In this document: positions 32,957 through 43,182 of the stretch, one piece after another
How the letters are laid out: every line of letters begins with the position of its first letter
How positions within the stretch are numbered: position 1 is the first letter of the stretch
Source of the DNA: Vibrio sp. B1FLJ16
GTDB taxonomy: Bacteria > Pseudomonadota > Gammaproteobacteria > Enterobacterales > Vibrionaceae
Length of the DNA stretch: 64,000 nt
NCBI RefSeq assembly: GCF_905175385.1
Contig: NZ_HG992749.1
Span: 1,736,001 to 1,800,000 of the forward strand
Reading direction: 5' to 3'
Position numbers and translations under genes: made by a program
The notes under the pieces: model-generated
Told to the model about the DNA's origin: nothing
Seen by the model: only the letters and a program-made list of their open reading frames with translations
Databases searched by the model: none

Positions 32957-34498
32957 TTAATTCTTGCGAATACCATAATCGCGAAGTTTATTAGCAATTG
33001 AGGTATGTGACACATTCAGGCGCTTAGCCAGCTTACGGCTCGACGGGAAAGACTGATACAAACGCTCTAATACTTGTGACTCGTAATCACGCATGATTTC
33101 ATCAAGTGAACCATCGATGTTAATCGTCGCACTACCGCTAACAGACTGTGGCTGAGGCAAATTGAAGTGTTCAGCCTTTAATAGATTGTCATCCATCTCA
33201 GTCAAGGCCCGCAGTACCATATTGTCTAGCTGACGCATATTGCCCGGCCATTGATAATTTGCCAGTGCATCCACCAGGCCTTCGTCAAGTTCAGGCTTGT
33301 CGATACCCAGTTGTTGTGAGTGTTTAGTAACAAACAACTCCAGTAGCGGTGCGACATCATTAGAACGCTTACGTAAAGGAGGAATACTCAGCGTCAGTAC
33401 ATTCAAGCGATAATACAAGTCTTCGCGGAACATACCGGCTTCAGATAGCTCAGCAAGGTTGTGTTTTGTAGAAGCAATAATGCGGACATCAACATGCATT
33501 TCATCTTCAGCGCCGACACGGCGGAAGTTACCATCCTGAAGAAAACGCAGCAGCTTGATTTGCAGGTGGGAGCTCATCTCACCGATTTCATCTAAGAAAA
33601 CAGTGCCGCCATTCGCTTGCTCAAAAATACCTTTATGCCCTTGCTCATGATTAAAAGACCCCGGAGCATGGCCAAACAACTCGGTTTCAGCCACATCGTC
33701 GGGCATAGACGCACAACTGAGTACAAGGAATGGCTTGCTCGCGCGACCAGAGCGGCTGTGACATGCTTTTGCCAGCATCTCTTTACCTGTACCTGTTTCA
33801 CCTTCAATCAGTAATGGCTGGTCGAGAACAGACAACTTCTTAGCCTGAGTAATCAGCGCCTTATGACGATTGGATAACCCAACAAAATGTTCAAAGCCAA
33901 GAGGGTTATGCAGCGGCACAGCTTCTTCAATTTTCGAAACTTGCTGGCTGGAGCGAATCGTAATTAAGGTGCTAGCTAATGTCGAATTCTGCGCTTCATC
34001 TTTGATATATACAGGCATTAGTTCGAGAATATAATCCAAGCCTTCGATAACCAGATTTTCACGAGTTCTGGCATTCACACCTTCTGACCAGCGTGAGAAC
34101 TGCATGCTTGGCAGTAGAGTACCAATCTGCGTGCCGATGACTTCTTGCTTGTGCAAACCCAACAAAGATAATGCAGACATGTTGGCCATATCCACCGCAC
34201 CTTTGAGGTCGATAGCAAATACTGGATCTGGCAGATTATCTACCAGAGAAAGCAATTCAGTGTTATGACGTTCCATTGGCATAAACTGGATTTTACGTAC
34301 GTCTTTTACGCCCGAAATACGACGAATTTCGGCCATTAACTCGCTGAAGGTGTCAAAATCAATATCCGGGCAATTCAGGTAAATAATGCCACTGATATCG
34401 ATTTCGATACCGCGTAAATCGATACTCTTAGACGCTAAAATATCGAGCAGTTCTCGGGTAAGCCCGAGTCTATCTTCACATAAGACTTCAAGACGCAC
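32957..34498 (-). CDS. tyrR: Transcriptional regulator TyrR
   Basis: A 513-residue regulator of aromatic amino-acid genes. Domains in order: ACT (residues 1-75, RLEVLCEDRLGLTRELLDIL), PAS (about 80-185), a sigma54-type AAA+ domain with Walker A GETGTGKE and Walker B GGTVFLDEIGEM (about 205-425), and a carboxyl HTH (SSRKLAKRLNVSHTSIANKLR). The GAFTGA-type loop that contacts sigma54 is replaced here by HAPGSFNHE, as expected of TyrR, which works with sigma70. A probable TyrR box lies just upstream, suggesting autoregulation. Confidence 0.93.
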   Translation of the reverse strand: MRLEVLCEDRLGLTRELLDILASKSIDLRGIEIDISGIIYLNCPDIDFDTFSELMAEIRRISGVKDVRKIQFMPMERHNTELLSLVDNLPDPVFAIDLKGAVDMANMSALSLLGLHKQEVIGTQIGTLLPSMQFSRWSEGVNARTRENLVIEGLDYILELMPVYIKDEAQNSTLASTLITIRSSQQVSKIEEAVPLHNPLGFEHFVGLSNRHKALITQAKKLSVLDQPLLIEGETGTGKEMLAKACHSRSGRASKPFLVLSCASMPDDVAETELFGHAPGSFNHEQGHKGIFEQANGGTVFLDEIGEMSSHLQIKLLRFLQDGNFRRVGAEDEMHVDVRIIASTKHNLAELSEAGMFREDLYYRLNVLTLSIPPLRKRSNDVAPLLELFVTKHSQQLGIDKPELDEGLVDALANYQWPGNMRQLDNMVLRALTEMDDNLLKAEHFNLPQPQSVSGSATINIDGSLDEIMRDYESQVLERLYQSFPSSRKLAKRLNVSHTSIANKLRDYGIRKN

Positions 34499-34521
34499 TG
34501 AAAATATCCCAATTCATAAAC

Positions 34522-34539
34522 TGTCAGGAAAAGTTGACA
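34522..34539. promoter_or_regulatory. Probable TyrR box upstream of tyrR
   Basis: TGTCAGGAAAAGTTGACA has the TGT-N12-ACA layout of TyrR boxes (consensus TGTAAA-N6-TTTACA, 8 of 12 arm bases matching) and lies 24 bases in front of the tyrR start. Confidence 0.5.
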
Positions 34540-34589
34540 GTAGTTTCTATCAAGCCAGTGATGGCGTCAAGCAATCCTATCTCTATTAG

Positions 34590-35630
34590 TTAACGTTTCA
34601 TCGTGATTGATGCAACTTTCGCCGCTACCGCTTTACGAATGGTTCCCAGTTTGACCTGACGCTCAGGATTCCAAGGGAGCGGACGCAGCAGCGCCATCGC
34701 TTTTAAACCTAAGCGCGCAGTCATAATGCCGACTCCAAGCCCCTGCCCTGCCCGTGCTGATACTTTTCCGGCAAGATCCATAGACATCAAATCCATACTT
34801 GCATGAACCGCCAACTCACTGGCTCCAGCGGCCGCCATATTGACAAATACCGATTTAAGTAATTGAATCCGCGATGCATAGCCTAGCTCAATACCATAAA
34901 TTTTTGACAGGTTATCGAGCATCTTGAAATTGCGCCACGCAACCAACAGCATATCTGCAATCGCGAGAGGACTAACAGCCACTAATGCAGCACACTCAGT
35001 AGCATGCTGAGATACGATTTTAGTTGCGAGTTTGTCTTGCTGACTAACGACCATCGAGTCGTACATATCCAGAATTTCCGCATCGCTATGAGCTGGGTTG
35101 ATGCTGTTTTTCCAGCGGTCAAAACCTGGATTCTCCGCTAAAATACCGCTCTGCGCCGCCACCTTTTCACAAAACGCTTCACCTTTTCCGACACTGTCGC
35201 TGTGTAACAGCAGCTCGCTTTCTTCCTGAATACTGAAGTGATTTCTAAGTTTACGAAGCTTCCACAACTCTTTGCTCAGTGCTCCGACACCAAACAGCGC
35301 GATGGTCGAGATAAAACCTGTCCAGCCTAATGCCAGCCAGTCGGATGTTTGCACTGCAGTAACGATCGAATCCACCGCCTGCCAGCCGATAAGACCCGTA
35401 AATGTTGCCAGCATGCCCGTTGCTAACCACTTTCGACCAGGTTTCGGACGAATAACATGCTCAAGCTCCAACTCCTGCTCGGTTTCAGGCTCTTCTTCCT
35501 GCACCTTAACGGGAACGAAAGTTTCTTCTTCGCTAAAAGCTTTCTGAGCCGTCAGTTCCTCCAACTCGATGTCTTGCTCTTTCTTTAAACCATCATCGGA
35601 GAATACTTGCTTCTGTTTAAATTCACTCAT
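34590..35630 (-). CDS. ycjF: YcjF family membrane protein (DUF697/TIGR01620)
   Basis: A 346-residue inner-membrane protein. It has an acidic amino-terminal tail, two membrane helices ([22 protein letters not shown], about 70-92, and [22 protein letters not shown], about 97-119) and the family text [23 protein letters not shown] and the carboxyl DUF697 region. In E. coli ycjF lies between ycjX and tyrR and responds to envelope stress with the psp genes; the same order ycjX-ycjF-tyrR is seen here. Its start overlaps the end of ycjX by four bases. Confidence 0.9.
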   Translation of the reverse strand: MSEFKQKQVFSDDGLKKEQDIELEELTAQKAFSEEETFVPVKVQEEEPETEQELELEHVIRPKPGRKWLATGMLATFTGLIGWQAVDSIVTAVQTSDWLALGWTGFISTIALFGVGALSKELWKLRKLRNHFSIQEESELLLHSDSVGKGEAFCEKVAAQSGILAENPGFDRWKNSINPAHSDAEILDMYDSMVVSQQDKLATKIVSQHATECAALVAVSPLAIADMLLVAWRNFKMLDNLSKIYGIELGYASRIQLLKSVFVNMAAAGASELAVHASMDLMSMDLAGKVSARAGQGLGVGIMTARLGLKAMALLRPLPWNPERQVKLGTIRKAVAAKVASITMKR

Positions 35631-37003
35631 TTCAACTTATCTCCGATCAGGTAATCCAGTGCTTTGTCTAAACGTATGTGGTTCATTGGCTCATCATTGG
35701 CCGAGGGTATTGGACGGAAAGAGGTAAAATCAAAACCACTGCTTTGCCAAAACGCAGCGCTCGGTAATTTTTTCGGCACCTCTCCCGGGAACATCGTCAT
35801 TGGTTCGCCATCAAGTGTTGTACCTTGCAACGCAGGAATTGTTTTATCACCAGAGGCGATGAACCCCGGCGTCGTTGCCTGAATTGAGGCAATGCTCATA
35901 CAGCTCATCTCAATATTTTCATACGCTGCGGTTTGCCAGGCAGGATGTACAATTTGCTGAAGCAGAGAAACTAAATTGGGGTGCTGTTCAGGCGTTACAT
36001 GATCCGCTTTGGTCGCAGCGAAAAGTACTTTGTCGATTTTCGGCGAGAACAGCCTGCGCAAAAAACTGCTGCGTCCGTAGCGGAAACTGTGCATGATTTG
36101 CTCCAGCGCCTGACGCATATCATGAAACGCCTCGTCTCCAGCATTTAAAGGCTGTAAACAGTCCACCAGCACGATCTGACGGTCAAAAGTCGCAAAGTGA
36201 TGCTTATAAAATGCCTTAACCACTTTTTGCTGATATTCCTGAAAACGTGCTTCAAGCATCGCTAAGTTACTTCCTTTAGCTGGTTTAGCTTCATCTTCAA
36301 GCACACAGGGGAAAAATTGCAGTACCGGCGCACCAGCAAGCTCACCAGGTAATACAAACCTACCCGGTTGTACCCAATGCAGTCCTGCCGCTTTACATGC
36401 ATGAAGGTATTCTGTGTACGTATGAGCAATACTCTCAAGCTGCTTTTCATTGACACTCTCATTAAGATTGAGGCTTTCCAGTTCAGCAAGCCACGCTTTA
36501 GCCAACTCGTGACGCTGTCCTTTAAGTGCATTCAACTGCGTTTTCGACCATGTGGTGAAGTCCATATCCAGCAAAGGTAAGTCAAGCAGCCACTCCCCCG
36601 GATAATCGATGATGTCCACGTTAAGTACCGCGGTTTTGCTCAACAACTTTTTAGTGGTTTTGTTGGGCTTATATTTAAGTGATAAGCGAATTTCACTCAC
36701 ATCGCGTGTCGGTACAGGCCAATGAGGTGGAGTCGCATGCAGTTGGCTTATCGCTTCATCATAAGCAAAACGAGGGACCATCATATTAGACTGCGGCTCA
36801 CGCTTAGCACCAATCAGGCGCTTATCTCTCGCAGCCCTGAGCAAGGGTAAATTGTCATGCGTAGCGGTGTAGAGAAGTTGGTTAACCAAAGAAGTAATAA
36901 AGGCGGTTTTACCTGCCCGGGACAAACCTGTAACGGCAATTCGAACATTCGAATCCAGACCACGGCTTATAAAATCATTCACTTCTCTGGTTATGCTTTT
37001 CAT
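35627..37003 (-). CDS. ycjX: YcjX family P-loop NTPase (DUF463)
   Basis: A 458-residue ATP/GTP-binding protein. The P-loop is [19 protein letters not shown] (about residues 26-33 for the loop); [13 protein letters not shown] gives the switch region, and [15 protein letters not shown] and [10 protein letters not shown] supply Walker-B-like and TKxD nucleotide-specificity segments. DUF463 proteins occur with YcjF. The sequences of the two genes overlap by four bases, so they are one unit, with tyrR further down separated by about 90 bases. Confidence 0.9.
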   Translation of the reverse strand: MKSITREVNDFISRGLDSNVRIAVTGLSRAGKTAFITSLVNQLLYTATHDNLPLLRAARDKRLIGAKREPQSNMMVPRFAYDEAISQLHATPPHWPVPTRDVSEIRLSLKYKPNKTTKKLLSKTAVLNVDIIDYPGEWLLDLPLLDMDFTTWSKTQLNALKGQRHELAKAWLAELESLNLNESVNEKQLESIAHTYTEYLHACKAAGLHWVQPGRFVLPGELAGAPVLQFFPCVLEDEAKPAKGSNLAMLEARFQEYQQKVVKAFYKHHFATFDRQIVLVDCLQPLNAGDEAFHDMRQALEQIMHSFRYGRSSFLRRLFSPKIDKVLFAATKADHVTPEQHPNLVSLLQQIVHPAWQTAAYENIEMSCMSIASIQATTPGFIASGDKTIPALQGTTLDGEPMTMFPGEVPKKLPSAAFWQSSGFDFTSFRPIPSANDEPMNHIRLDKALDYLIGDKLK

Positions 37004-37187
37004 ATTTTTATTATCTCTTTTATTGTGCCAACTCGATTTAAATAGAAACTTTCATGTTTTCTATCTCTAGCATTAGTGGCATTGCTGAGAATATCGCACC
37101 TTGACCACGTTTCACGATATAAAGTTAATATGAGTTTAATTTTACATCCCTTAATCAAAGATGAACAAAATTAAATAACCAGAAACA

Positions 37188-37217
37188 CAAAAGCCTCTGA
37201 GTACACTCAGAGGCTTC
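37188..37217. terminator. Bidirectional terminator
   Basis: AAGCCTCTGAG-taca-CTCAGAGGCTT is a perfect stem with A/T flanks, after the small membrane gene at 37259 on the minus strand and upstream of ycjX. Confidence 0.82.
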
Positions 37218-37258
37218 AATATTCTGACTACCGCTAAAGCAACTCTAGCCTGAACGTC

Positions 37259-37444
37259 CTAGTCATCTTCAATCAGTTTGTAGATTACAAACAGAGCAAT
37301 CTCAACCAACACCCATAGCACCGAGGTGATAACGACATATTTTTCATTAAAGATACTGATACCGCGAAGAACCATGTCATAGCCAATAAAGCCACCCACC
37401 ACAACAGCAAGAAGAATCTGTAGAAATTTAATAAAGCGAGTCAT
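37259..37444 (-). CDS. Small two-helix membrane protein, 61 residues
   Basis: The protein has two membrane segments (FLQILLAVVVGGFIGYDMVL, 6-25, and VLWVLVEIALFVIYKLI, about 42-58) joined by a short loop. No family was recognised. Start: ATG 37444 with AGGAGAGGGC, a strong site. It stands between two terminators (37188 and 37516), so it is a separate transcription unit. Many such small membrane proteins exist in Vibrio; the function is unknown. Confidence 0.7.
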   Translation of the reverse strand: MTRFIKFLQILLAVVVGGFIGYDMVLRGISIFNEKYVVITSVLWVLVEIALFVIYKLIEDD

Positions 37445-37515
37445 GCCCTCTCCTAATCATTGTTTGCATAACGCCTGTAGCTATGCGCTAAGGTTGATAT
37501 CTACATTATACAAAC

Positions 37516-37543
37516 AAAAAGTGCAGCTTGCGCTGCACTTTTG
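37516..37543. terminator. Bidirectional terminator downstream of fumarase
   Basis: AAAAAGTGCAGC-ttgc-GCTGCACTTTT is a perfect stem. It lies 74 bases after the fumarase stop on the minus strand and upstream of the small membrane gene. Confidence 0.85.
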
Positions 37544-37616
37544 TCAATTGTTTGCTAGGTAAATCAGCACCTTGTCACATTCTCACGATTGAGGTGTTGG
37601 CAAAGTGCCATCTACA

Positions 37617-39134
37617 TTATGCTTCCATCTCTTGAATTTTCACTTTCCAAGTGTCCGGACCGATCTGGTGGGCATTCACACCATTCGAGTCCACAGCCAC
37701 AGTAACTGGCATATCTTCCACTTCAAATTCGTAGATCGCTTCCATACCCAGATCTTCAAACGCAACTACGCGAGCTTTCTTAATCGCTTTCGCAACCAGG
37801 TAAGCCGCACCGCCAACCGCCATTAGGTAAACCGCTTTGTGCTTCTTAATAGATTCAACTGTCGCAGGGCCGCGCTCCGCTTTACCAATCATGCCCATAA
37901 TGCCAGTTTCATCAAGCATCATGTCAGTGAATTTATCCATTCGAGTCGACGTTGTCGGGCCAGCAGGACCTACGGCTTCATCACCCACAGCGTCGACAGG
38001 GCCCACGTAGTAGATAAACTTACCTTTAAAATCGACGCCTTCAGGTAGACCCTCACCATTTTGCAACATCGTCTGGATGCGTTTGTGTGCCGCATCGCGA
38101 CCAGTAAGAATCTTACCAGAAAGAAGAACCGTCTCGCCGGTCTTCCACTGCTCAACATCTGCTTGTGTCACTTCGTCTAAGTTAACACGACGAGTATTCG
38201 CGCCCGCTTCCCACGTTATATCTGGCCACTCTTCTAGCTTAGGCGGCGTTAAGTCTGCCGGGCCGGAACCATCTAGCGTGAAGTGTACGTGACGAGTCGC
38301 TGCACAGTTCGGGATCAAACACACTGGCTTAGAAGCTGCGTGCGTTGGCGCTGTTTTGATCTTAACATCAACTACAGTAGTCAGACCGCCAAGACCTTGT
38401 GCACCGATACCAAGTTTGTTCACGCGATTGAAGATATCAAGACGAAGTTCTTCTTCTGCGTTTTGTGGGCCACGCTCGATAAGTTCTTGAATATCGATGT
38501 GCTCCATCAAAGATTCTTTTGCCAGTACGGCTGCTTTTTCAGCCGTACCGCCGATACCAATACCCAGCATGCCCGGTGGACACCAACCTGCTCCCATTGT
38601 AGGTAACGTTTTCTCTACCCACTCGGCAATATCGTCAGATGGGTTTAGCATCACCATCTTCGTTTTGTTTTCACTACCGCCGCCTTTTGCAGCGATCTGA
38701 ATTTCAACTTTATCACCCGGTACCATGTTAATGTGAACGACCGCCGGTGTGTTGTCTTTGGTGTTAATACGCTTACCAGCAGGGTCCATCAGAACCGACG
38801 CACGCAATGGGTTATCCGGGTTCGTGTAAGCCTGACGCACACCCTCATCCACCATTTGTTGAACCGTCATGTCCGTTGAGTCCCACTGAACACCCATGCC
38901 GATGTTAACAAAACAGGTCACAATCCCCGTATCCTGACAGATTGGGCGATGGCCTTCTGCCGACATACGGGAGTTAATTAAAATCTGCGCAATCGCGTCT
39001 TTCGCGGCTTGGCTCTCTTCGCGGTGGTAGGCTTTTTCAAGGGCTTGAACAAAGTCTAGCGGGTGGTAGTAAGAAATGTACTGTAGCGCATCAGCAACAC
39101 TGCTGATGACATCCTGCTTGCGAATTACCGTCAT
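37617..39134 (-). CDS. Class I fumarate hydratase (iron-sulfur)
   Basis: A 505-residue single-chain fumarase of class I that hydrates fumarate to malate using a [4Fe-4S] cluster. The alpha-like part contains RPICQDTGIVTCFVNIGMG (one cluster cysteine at GHRPICQDTG) and KGGGSENKTKM; the beta-like part contains FKGKFIYYVGPVDAVGDEAVGPAGPTTSTRMDKF, and the LIPNCAATRH segment carries a further cysteine. It corresponds to FumA/FumB of E. coli; which of the two cannot be told. Single gene, followed by a terminator. Confidence 0.92.
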   Translation of the reverse strand: MTVIRKQDVISSVADALQYISYYHPLDFVQALEKAYHREESQAAKDAIAQILINSRMSAEGHRPICQDTGIVTCFVNIGMGVQWDSTDMTVQQMVDEGVRQAYTNPDNPLRASVLMDPAGKRINTKDNTPAVVHINMVPGDKVEIQIAAKGGGSENKTKMVMLNPSDDIAEWVEKTLPTMGAGWCPPGMLGIGIGGTAEKAAVLAKESLMEHIDIQELIERGPQNAEEELRLDIFNRVNKLGIGAQGLGGLTTVVDVKIKTAPTHAASKPVCLIPNCAATRHVHFTLDGSGPADLTPPKLEEWPDITWEAGANTRRVNLDEVTQADVEQWKTGETVLLSGKILTGRDAAHKRIQTMLQNGEGLPEGVDFKGKFIYYVGPVDAVGDEAVGPAGPTTSTRMDKFTDMMLDETGIMGMIGKAERGPATVESIKKHKAVYLMAVGGAAYLVAKAIKKARVVAFEDLGMEAIYEFEVEDMPVTVAVDSNGVNAHQIGPDTWKVKIQEMEA

Positions 39135-39151
39135 TACATGCCTCGTTATAG

Positions 39152-39424
39152 TTATGCTTCCAATAGTGGCTTAACTTCAATCGTGTTTGTTGAGCGAGTT
39201 GCTCTGTTGAGCTTCATTTTTATAAACACATATTTGTAAACAATCGTCGAATGGCTGATTTCGACACACGAATTGCTGAAGTCGCCTGCTGTATAGTCAA
39301 ACCTACCCAGGAACCATTGTGTAGAGGAAGTTTGGCTATACCGAGGAATATGATACTCTTGCTGCCCATGACATGCCATGCAGTGAACGATCTCTTTGTC
39401 ACAATTTAAACAAATGAACAACAT
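39152..39424 (-). CDS. Possible small cysteine-rich protein, 90 residues
   Basis: An open frame that starts ATG TTG at 39424 and overlaps the beginning of pabB. The amino end reads CLNCDKEIVHCMACHG, two CxxC pairs that could bind zinc, followed by a stretch with no recognised features. It fills an otherwise empty 279-base gap between divergent fumarase and pabB. With no recognisable family and an overlap with pabB's start, it is only a candidate. Confidence 0.3.
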   Translation of the reverse strand: MLFICLNCDKEIVHCMACHGQQEYHIPRYSQTSSTQWFLGRFDYTAGDFSNSCVEISHSTIVYKYVFIKMKLNRATRSTNTIEVKPLLEA

Positions 39425-40784
39425 GGATAATCAATTCGTTGATTTTAAAGCGTTGGATTACGCACCAGACATAGCGCTTCACCTTTTTTCTCGTATTCAG
39501 CACCAGCCTTGGGCCATGTTGCTACACTCAGCATCAGAGACTCATATCGACAGTCGATTCGATATTATTGTTGCTAAACCGATAGCGACGATAGAAACCA
39601 TTGCCAATAACACTCATATCAAAACACCCACTGACGAGTATGTGTCAGCTGATGACCCGTTTACCCTGCTCGATCAGTTGCAACAGCAATGGCTGCCGGG
39701 TATAGAGCTCAACTCAGAATGGGATCTGCCGTTTGTTGGTGGCGCACTGGGTTATTTTAGCTACGATTTAGGTCGCCGCGTTGAAACTATGCCTGAGCTC
39801 GCGGAGAAAGATCTGCAGACGCCCGATATGGCCGTTGGACTCTATGAGTGGGCGTTCGTTGTCGATCATAAGCTTAAAAAAGCCGTTATGGTCGGGCAAA
39901 ACATTGCGCAAGCCTGGGATTGGTTTAATGAGCAGACAGAACGCAAAGATGCTGAGTTCTCTTTAAGTGGCCCTTGGCAATCGAACATGACTCAAGAGTC
40001 GTATGCCTCTCGCTTTGACTGCGTTCAGAACTACCTGTTGAGTGGAGATTGCTACCAAATTAACTTAGCTCAGCGTTTTAATGCACCATATACAGGCAGT
40101 GAATGGCAAGCGTACCTGAAGCTGGAGTCGGCTAATAAGGCGCCTTTTTCTGCCTTTATCCGCATGCCTGAGTCGTCAATTTTAAGTATCTCGCCAGAGC
40201 GCTTTTTAGAGCTTAAAGATCGTGTCATCGAGACAAAGCCGATCAAAGGTACACGACCACGCAGCTTGGATGCTGAACAGGATGAGGCGAACGCATACGA
40301 TTTACAAACCGCAGAGAAAGATCAGGCTGAAAACCTGATGATTGTAGACCTATTGCGGAATGATATTGGCCGAGTGGCATCGCCGGGTAGTGTTCATGTG
40401 CCTAAATTGTTTGATATTGAAAGCTTCCCTGCCGTTCATCACCTAGTGAGCACTATCCGCGCCGATTTGGACAAACAGTACAGTCCTACAGATTTGTTGC
40501 GGGCGTGCTTCCCTGGCGGCTCAATCACCGGCGCTCCTAAAGTGCGTGCAATGCAGATCATTGAAGAGTTAGAGCCTCATCGCCGCAATGCTTACTGTGG
40601 CAGTATTGGCTATATTTCCCGCCATGGTCGCATGGACACCAGTATTACCATTCGCACTTTGGTTGCAGAGAACGGTAACCTGTATGCCTGGGCTGGCGGT
40701 GGTGTTGTCGCAGACAGTGAATGCGCTGCTGAATACCAGGAGACACTGGATAAGCTCTCGAAAATACTGCCGGCGTTAAAATAA
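39414..40784 (+). CDS. pabB: Aminodeoxychorismate synthase component I
   Basis: PabB turns chorismate and PabA-derived ammonia into 4-amino-4-deoxychorismate for folate synthesis. About 456 residues: amino-terminal domain (RIQHQPWAMLLHSAS, FVGGALGYFSYDLGRR) and the chorismate-binding domain with SISPERFLELK, IETKPIKGTRPR, KDQAENLMIVDLLRNDIGR and GGSITGAPKVRAMQIIEELE. The KPIKGT sequence is typical of PabB. Start: ATG 39414 (39423 is also possible). A terminator follows at 40815. In E. coli the order is pabB-nudL-sdaA; here sdaC is inserted between the last two. Confidence 0.92.
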   Translation: MNNMDNQFVDFKALDYAPDIALHLFSRIQHQPWAMLLHSASETHIDSRFDIIVAKPIATIETIANNTHIKTPTDEYVSADDPFTLLDQLQQQWLPGIELNSEWDLPFVGGALGYFSYDLGRRVETMPELAEKDLQTPDMAVGLYEWAFVVDHKLKKAVMVGQNIAQAWDWFNEQTERKDAEFSLSGPWQSNMTQESYASRFDCVQNYLLSGDCYQINLAQRFNAPYTGSEWQAYLKLESANKAPFSAFIRMPESSILSISPERFLELKDRVIETKPIKGTRPRSLDAEQDEANAYDLQTAEKDQAENLMIVDLLRNDIGRVASPGSVHVPKLFDIESFPAVHHLVSTIRADLDKQYSPTDLLRACFPGGSITGAPKVRAMQIIEELEPHRRNAYCGSIGYISRHGRMDTSITIRTLVAENGNLYAWAGGGVVADSECAAEYQETLDKLSKILPALK

Positions 40785-40814
40785 CCCAGCAATCTTATCT
40801 TCAACCTTGTTTCA

Positions 40815-40841
40815 GCGCCTCCAAGAATGGAGGCGTTTTTT
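40815..40841 (+). terminator. Rho-independent terminator after pabB
   Basis: GCGCCTCC-aagaat-GGAGGCG followed by a run of six T, 30 bases after the pabB stop. Confidence 0.85.
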
Positions 40842-40997
40842 CTTAGAACAAACAGTGTATGCCAATGTTGTACAACTATATAAATTACTACGTTAGAGTA
40901 TCGTCATAATCTTGATTACAAGTTGAGCCACAGAGCCAAGCCTCTATATACTTATAAACAGACGCTAGACAATAGATGTTAGGTTAAAGGACACAAT

Positions 40998-41597
40998 TTG
41001 GTTATCGACAAAACTAAGCTGCTGCAAAACTTTCAATTGCAGTTACCTACCGGTTATCACAAGGAATCACTTGCCCGCTTTAGCTTTTTAAAGGGAAAGC
41101 CTTTACGCGACGCGGCGGTGTTGATTGGTTTTGTCGAACGACCAGAAGGGCTACAGGTAATTTTAACCAAACGCGCAGAACATTTACGTCATCATCCGGG
41201 ACAGATTAGCTTTCCGGGTGGTAAGTTCGAACCTGAAGACATTCAACTGGTCAATACCGCTCTCCGGGAGACGAAAGAAGAAGTCGGAATCGATAATAGT
41301 TGCATCCGCGTATTTGGCCAGTTACCTAAACTGCCTACTATTAGCCGTTTTAATGTAACCCCGTTCTTGGCTTTTGTTTCTCCGGACTACACCACTCATA
41401 TAGACCCAAATGAGGTAGAGTACGTCTTCGAAGTTCCTGCCAATCATATTTTGAATCCGGATAAGCTCTACAGTTCTAAATTTGAACTAAAACAAACCAG
41501 TCACCGCGTGTTTGCGATTCCCTACCGCCAGCACTTCATTTGGGGCATGACTGCTCAAATCATCGAATCCATGCAAAAGCACATCATCTCACACTGA
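40998..41597 (+). CDS. nudL: Nudix CoA pyrophosphatase NudL-like
   Basis: A 199-residue Nudix hydrolase expected to split coenzyme A and its derivatives. The Nudix box is GGKFEPEDIQLVNTALRE-TKEEVGI (matching GX5EX7REUXEEXGU), preceded by the CoA-type segment LTKRAEHLRHHPGQISFPGG, which marks the NudL/CoA pyrophosphatase branch. The start appears to be the TTG at 40998 with AAAGGA upstream; no ATG in frame is better placed. It lies between pabB and sdaC. Confidence 0.87.
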   Translation: MVIDKTKLLQNFQLQLPTGYHKESLARFSFLKGKPLRDAAVLIGFVERPEGLQVILTKRAEHLRHHPGQISFPGGKFEPEDIQLVNTALRETKEEVGIDNSCIRVFGQLPKLPTISRFNVTPFLAFVSPDYTTHIDPNEVEYVFEVPANHILNPDKLYSSKFELKQTSHRVFAIPYRQHFIWGMTAQIIESMQKHIISH

Positions 41598-41913
41598 CCT
41601 ACTGCTATTTTTTCTGTAAGAACAACAATATTTGTCTAATAAACCAGCACCTTATACCGAACCGTTCAGATTAGTTTAATTGTCGATCCCCAAAGCAAGC
41701 GTTTGCAGAGAACAAAATATACACAATCCACCTTTCAGATTATATTTACTAATCCCAAGCATTAGCAATAATCACCAGTAGCACATCATTTTCGTGATTA
41801 AAAACAGGTTTTTGACATATCATTCAATAGCTAAAATCAATACATGACCTAGATCTAATTTTCCAAATGCAAAATCTTGCAAAATTGCGACCGACTTATT
41901 TCCTGTTCCCAAA
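41598..41913. other. Intergenic region upstream of sdaC
   Basis: A 316-base gap that must hold the sdaC promoter. A TTGACA at 41812-41817 is a possible -35 element, but no -10 box at the right spacing stands out. No ORF, RNA gene or hairpin was recognised. Confidence 0.4.
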
Positions 41914-43182
41914 ATGAGTAAACGTAAAATGAATTCAATTAATTCAGCGGTTGAAACCGCACAATCGTCTAGTAAGTTTTCTTACAAAGACTTCACCTGG
42001 TGTCTGTCTCTGTTCGGTACGGCAGTAGGTGCAGGTGTACTATTCCTTCCTATTAAAGCTGGTGCAGGTGGTTTTTGGCCATTAGTTATCCTAGCCCTAA
42101 TTGCAGCACCAATGACTTGGTTCGCACACAAATCTCTTGCCCGCTTCGTTCTTTCCGCTAAGAACCCAGAAGCAGATATCACTGACACGGTAGAAGAACA
42201 CTTCGGTAAAACTGGCGCAAACCTTATTACTTTCGCTTACTTTTTTGCTATTTACCCAATCGTACTTATCTACGGTGTTGGTATTACAAACACGGTTGAT
42301 TCATTCCTGGTTAACCAAATGGGCATGGAGTCAATTCCTCGTTGGCTACTGTCTGGTGCACTTATCGCTGCTATGACAGCGGGTGTGGTATTTGGTAAAG
42401 AGCTAATGCTGAAAGCAACATCAGCAATGGTTTACCCACTGGTATTCATCCTGCTGGCACTGTCTTTCTACCTGATTCCTGACTGGAACACATCAATGAT
42501 GTCTGTAGCGCCAAACTGGGGTGAAATGCCTTCTATCGTTTGGTTAGCAATTCCAATCATCGTATTCTCATTCAACCACAGCCCTATCATTTCGCAGTTC
42601 TCTAAAGAACAACGTCGTGTGTACGGTGATGACGCAGTGAAGAAAACTGATGCGATCACTGGTGGCGCAGCGATGATGCTAATGGGCTTCGTTATGTTCT
42701 TCGTGTTCTCTGTCGTTCTTTCTCTGTCTCCGGAGCAACTGGCAACTGCACAGTCACAAAACATCTCTGTGCTTTCTTACCTGGCGAACGTTCATGAGTC
42801 TCCGCTGATCTCTTACTTAGGTCCGCTGGTTGCGTTTGCAGCAATCACTTCTAGCTACTTTGGTCACTTCCTGGGTGCTCATGAAGGTCTGGTTGGTCTA
42901 ATCAAGTCTCGTTCTAACACCCAGATAAGCAAGATCGAAAAAGCGTCTTTGATCTTCATCGTAGTGACTACCTGGATCGTTGCTATCGTTAACCCTAGTA
43001 TCCTGGGCATGATCGAAACTATGGGTGCGCCAATGATTGCGGCAATCCTGTTCCTGATGCCTGTTTTCGCTATGCAAAAAGTTCCGGCAATGGCGAAGTA
43101 CAAAACTTCAGCACCTGTGCAAATTTTCACAGCTATCTGTGGTCTTGCAGCGATTAGTTCTGTAATCTACGGCGCTCTTTAA
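41914..43182 (+). CDS. sdaC: Serine transporter SdaC (HAAAP family)
   Basis: A 422-residue membrane carrier for serine with proton symport. About 11 membrane segments; the family text WCLSLFGTAVGAGVLFLPIKAGAGGFWPL, WFAHKSLARFVLSAKNPEADITDTVEEHFG and AYFFAIYPIVLIYGVGITNTVDSFL is that of SdaC. It is followed by sdaA in the same direction after 97 bases, so uptake and deamination of serine are likely expressed together. Start: ATG 41914; 41929 is an alternative. Confidence 0.92.
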   Translation: MSKRKMNSINSAVETAQSSSKFSYKDFTWCLSLFGTAVGAGVLFLPIKAGAGGFWPLVILALIAAPMTWFAHKSLARFVLSAKNPEADITDTVEEHFGKTGANLITFAYFFAIYPIVLIYGVGITNTVDSFLVNQMGMESIPRWLLSGALIAAMTAGVVFGKELMLKATSAMVYPLVFILLALSFYLIPDWNTSMMSVAPNWGEMPSIVWLAIPIIVFSFNHSPIISQFSKEQRRVYGDDAVKKTDAITGGAAMMLMGFVMFFVFSVVLSLSPEQLATAQSQNISVLSYLANVHESPLISYLGPLVAFAAITSSYFGHFLGAHEGLVGLIKSRSNTQISKIEKASLIFIVVTTWIVAIVNPSILGMIETMGAPMIAAILFLMPVFAMQKVPAMAKYKTSAPVQIFTAICGLAAISSVIYGAL

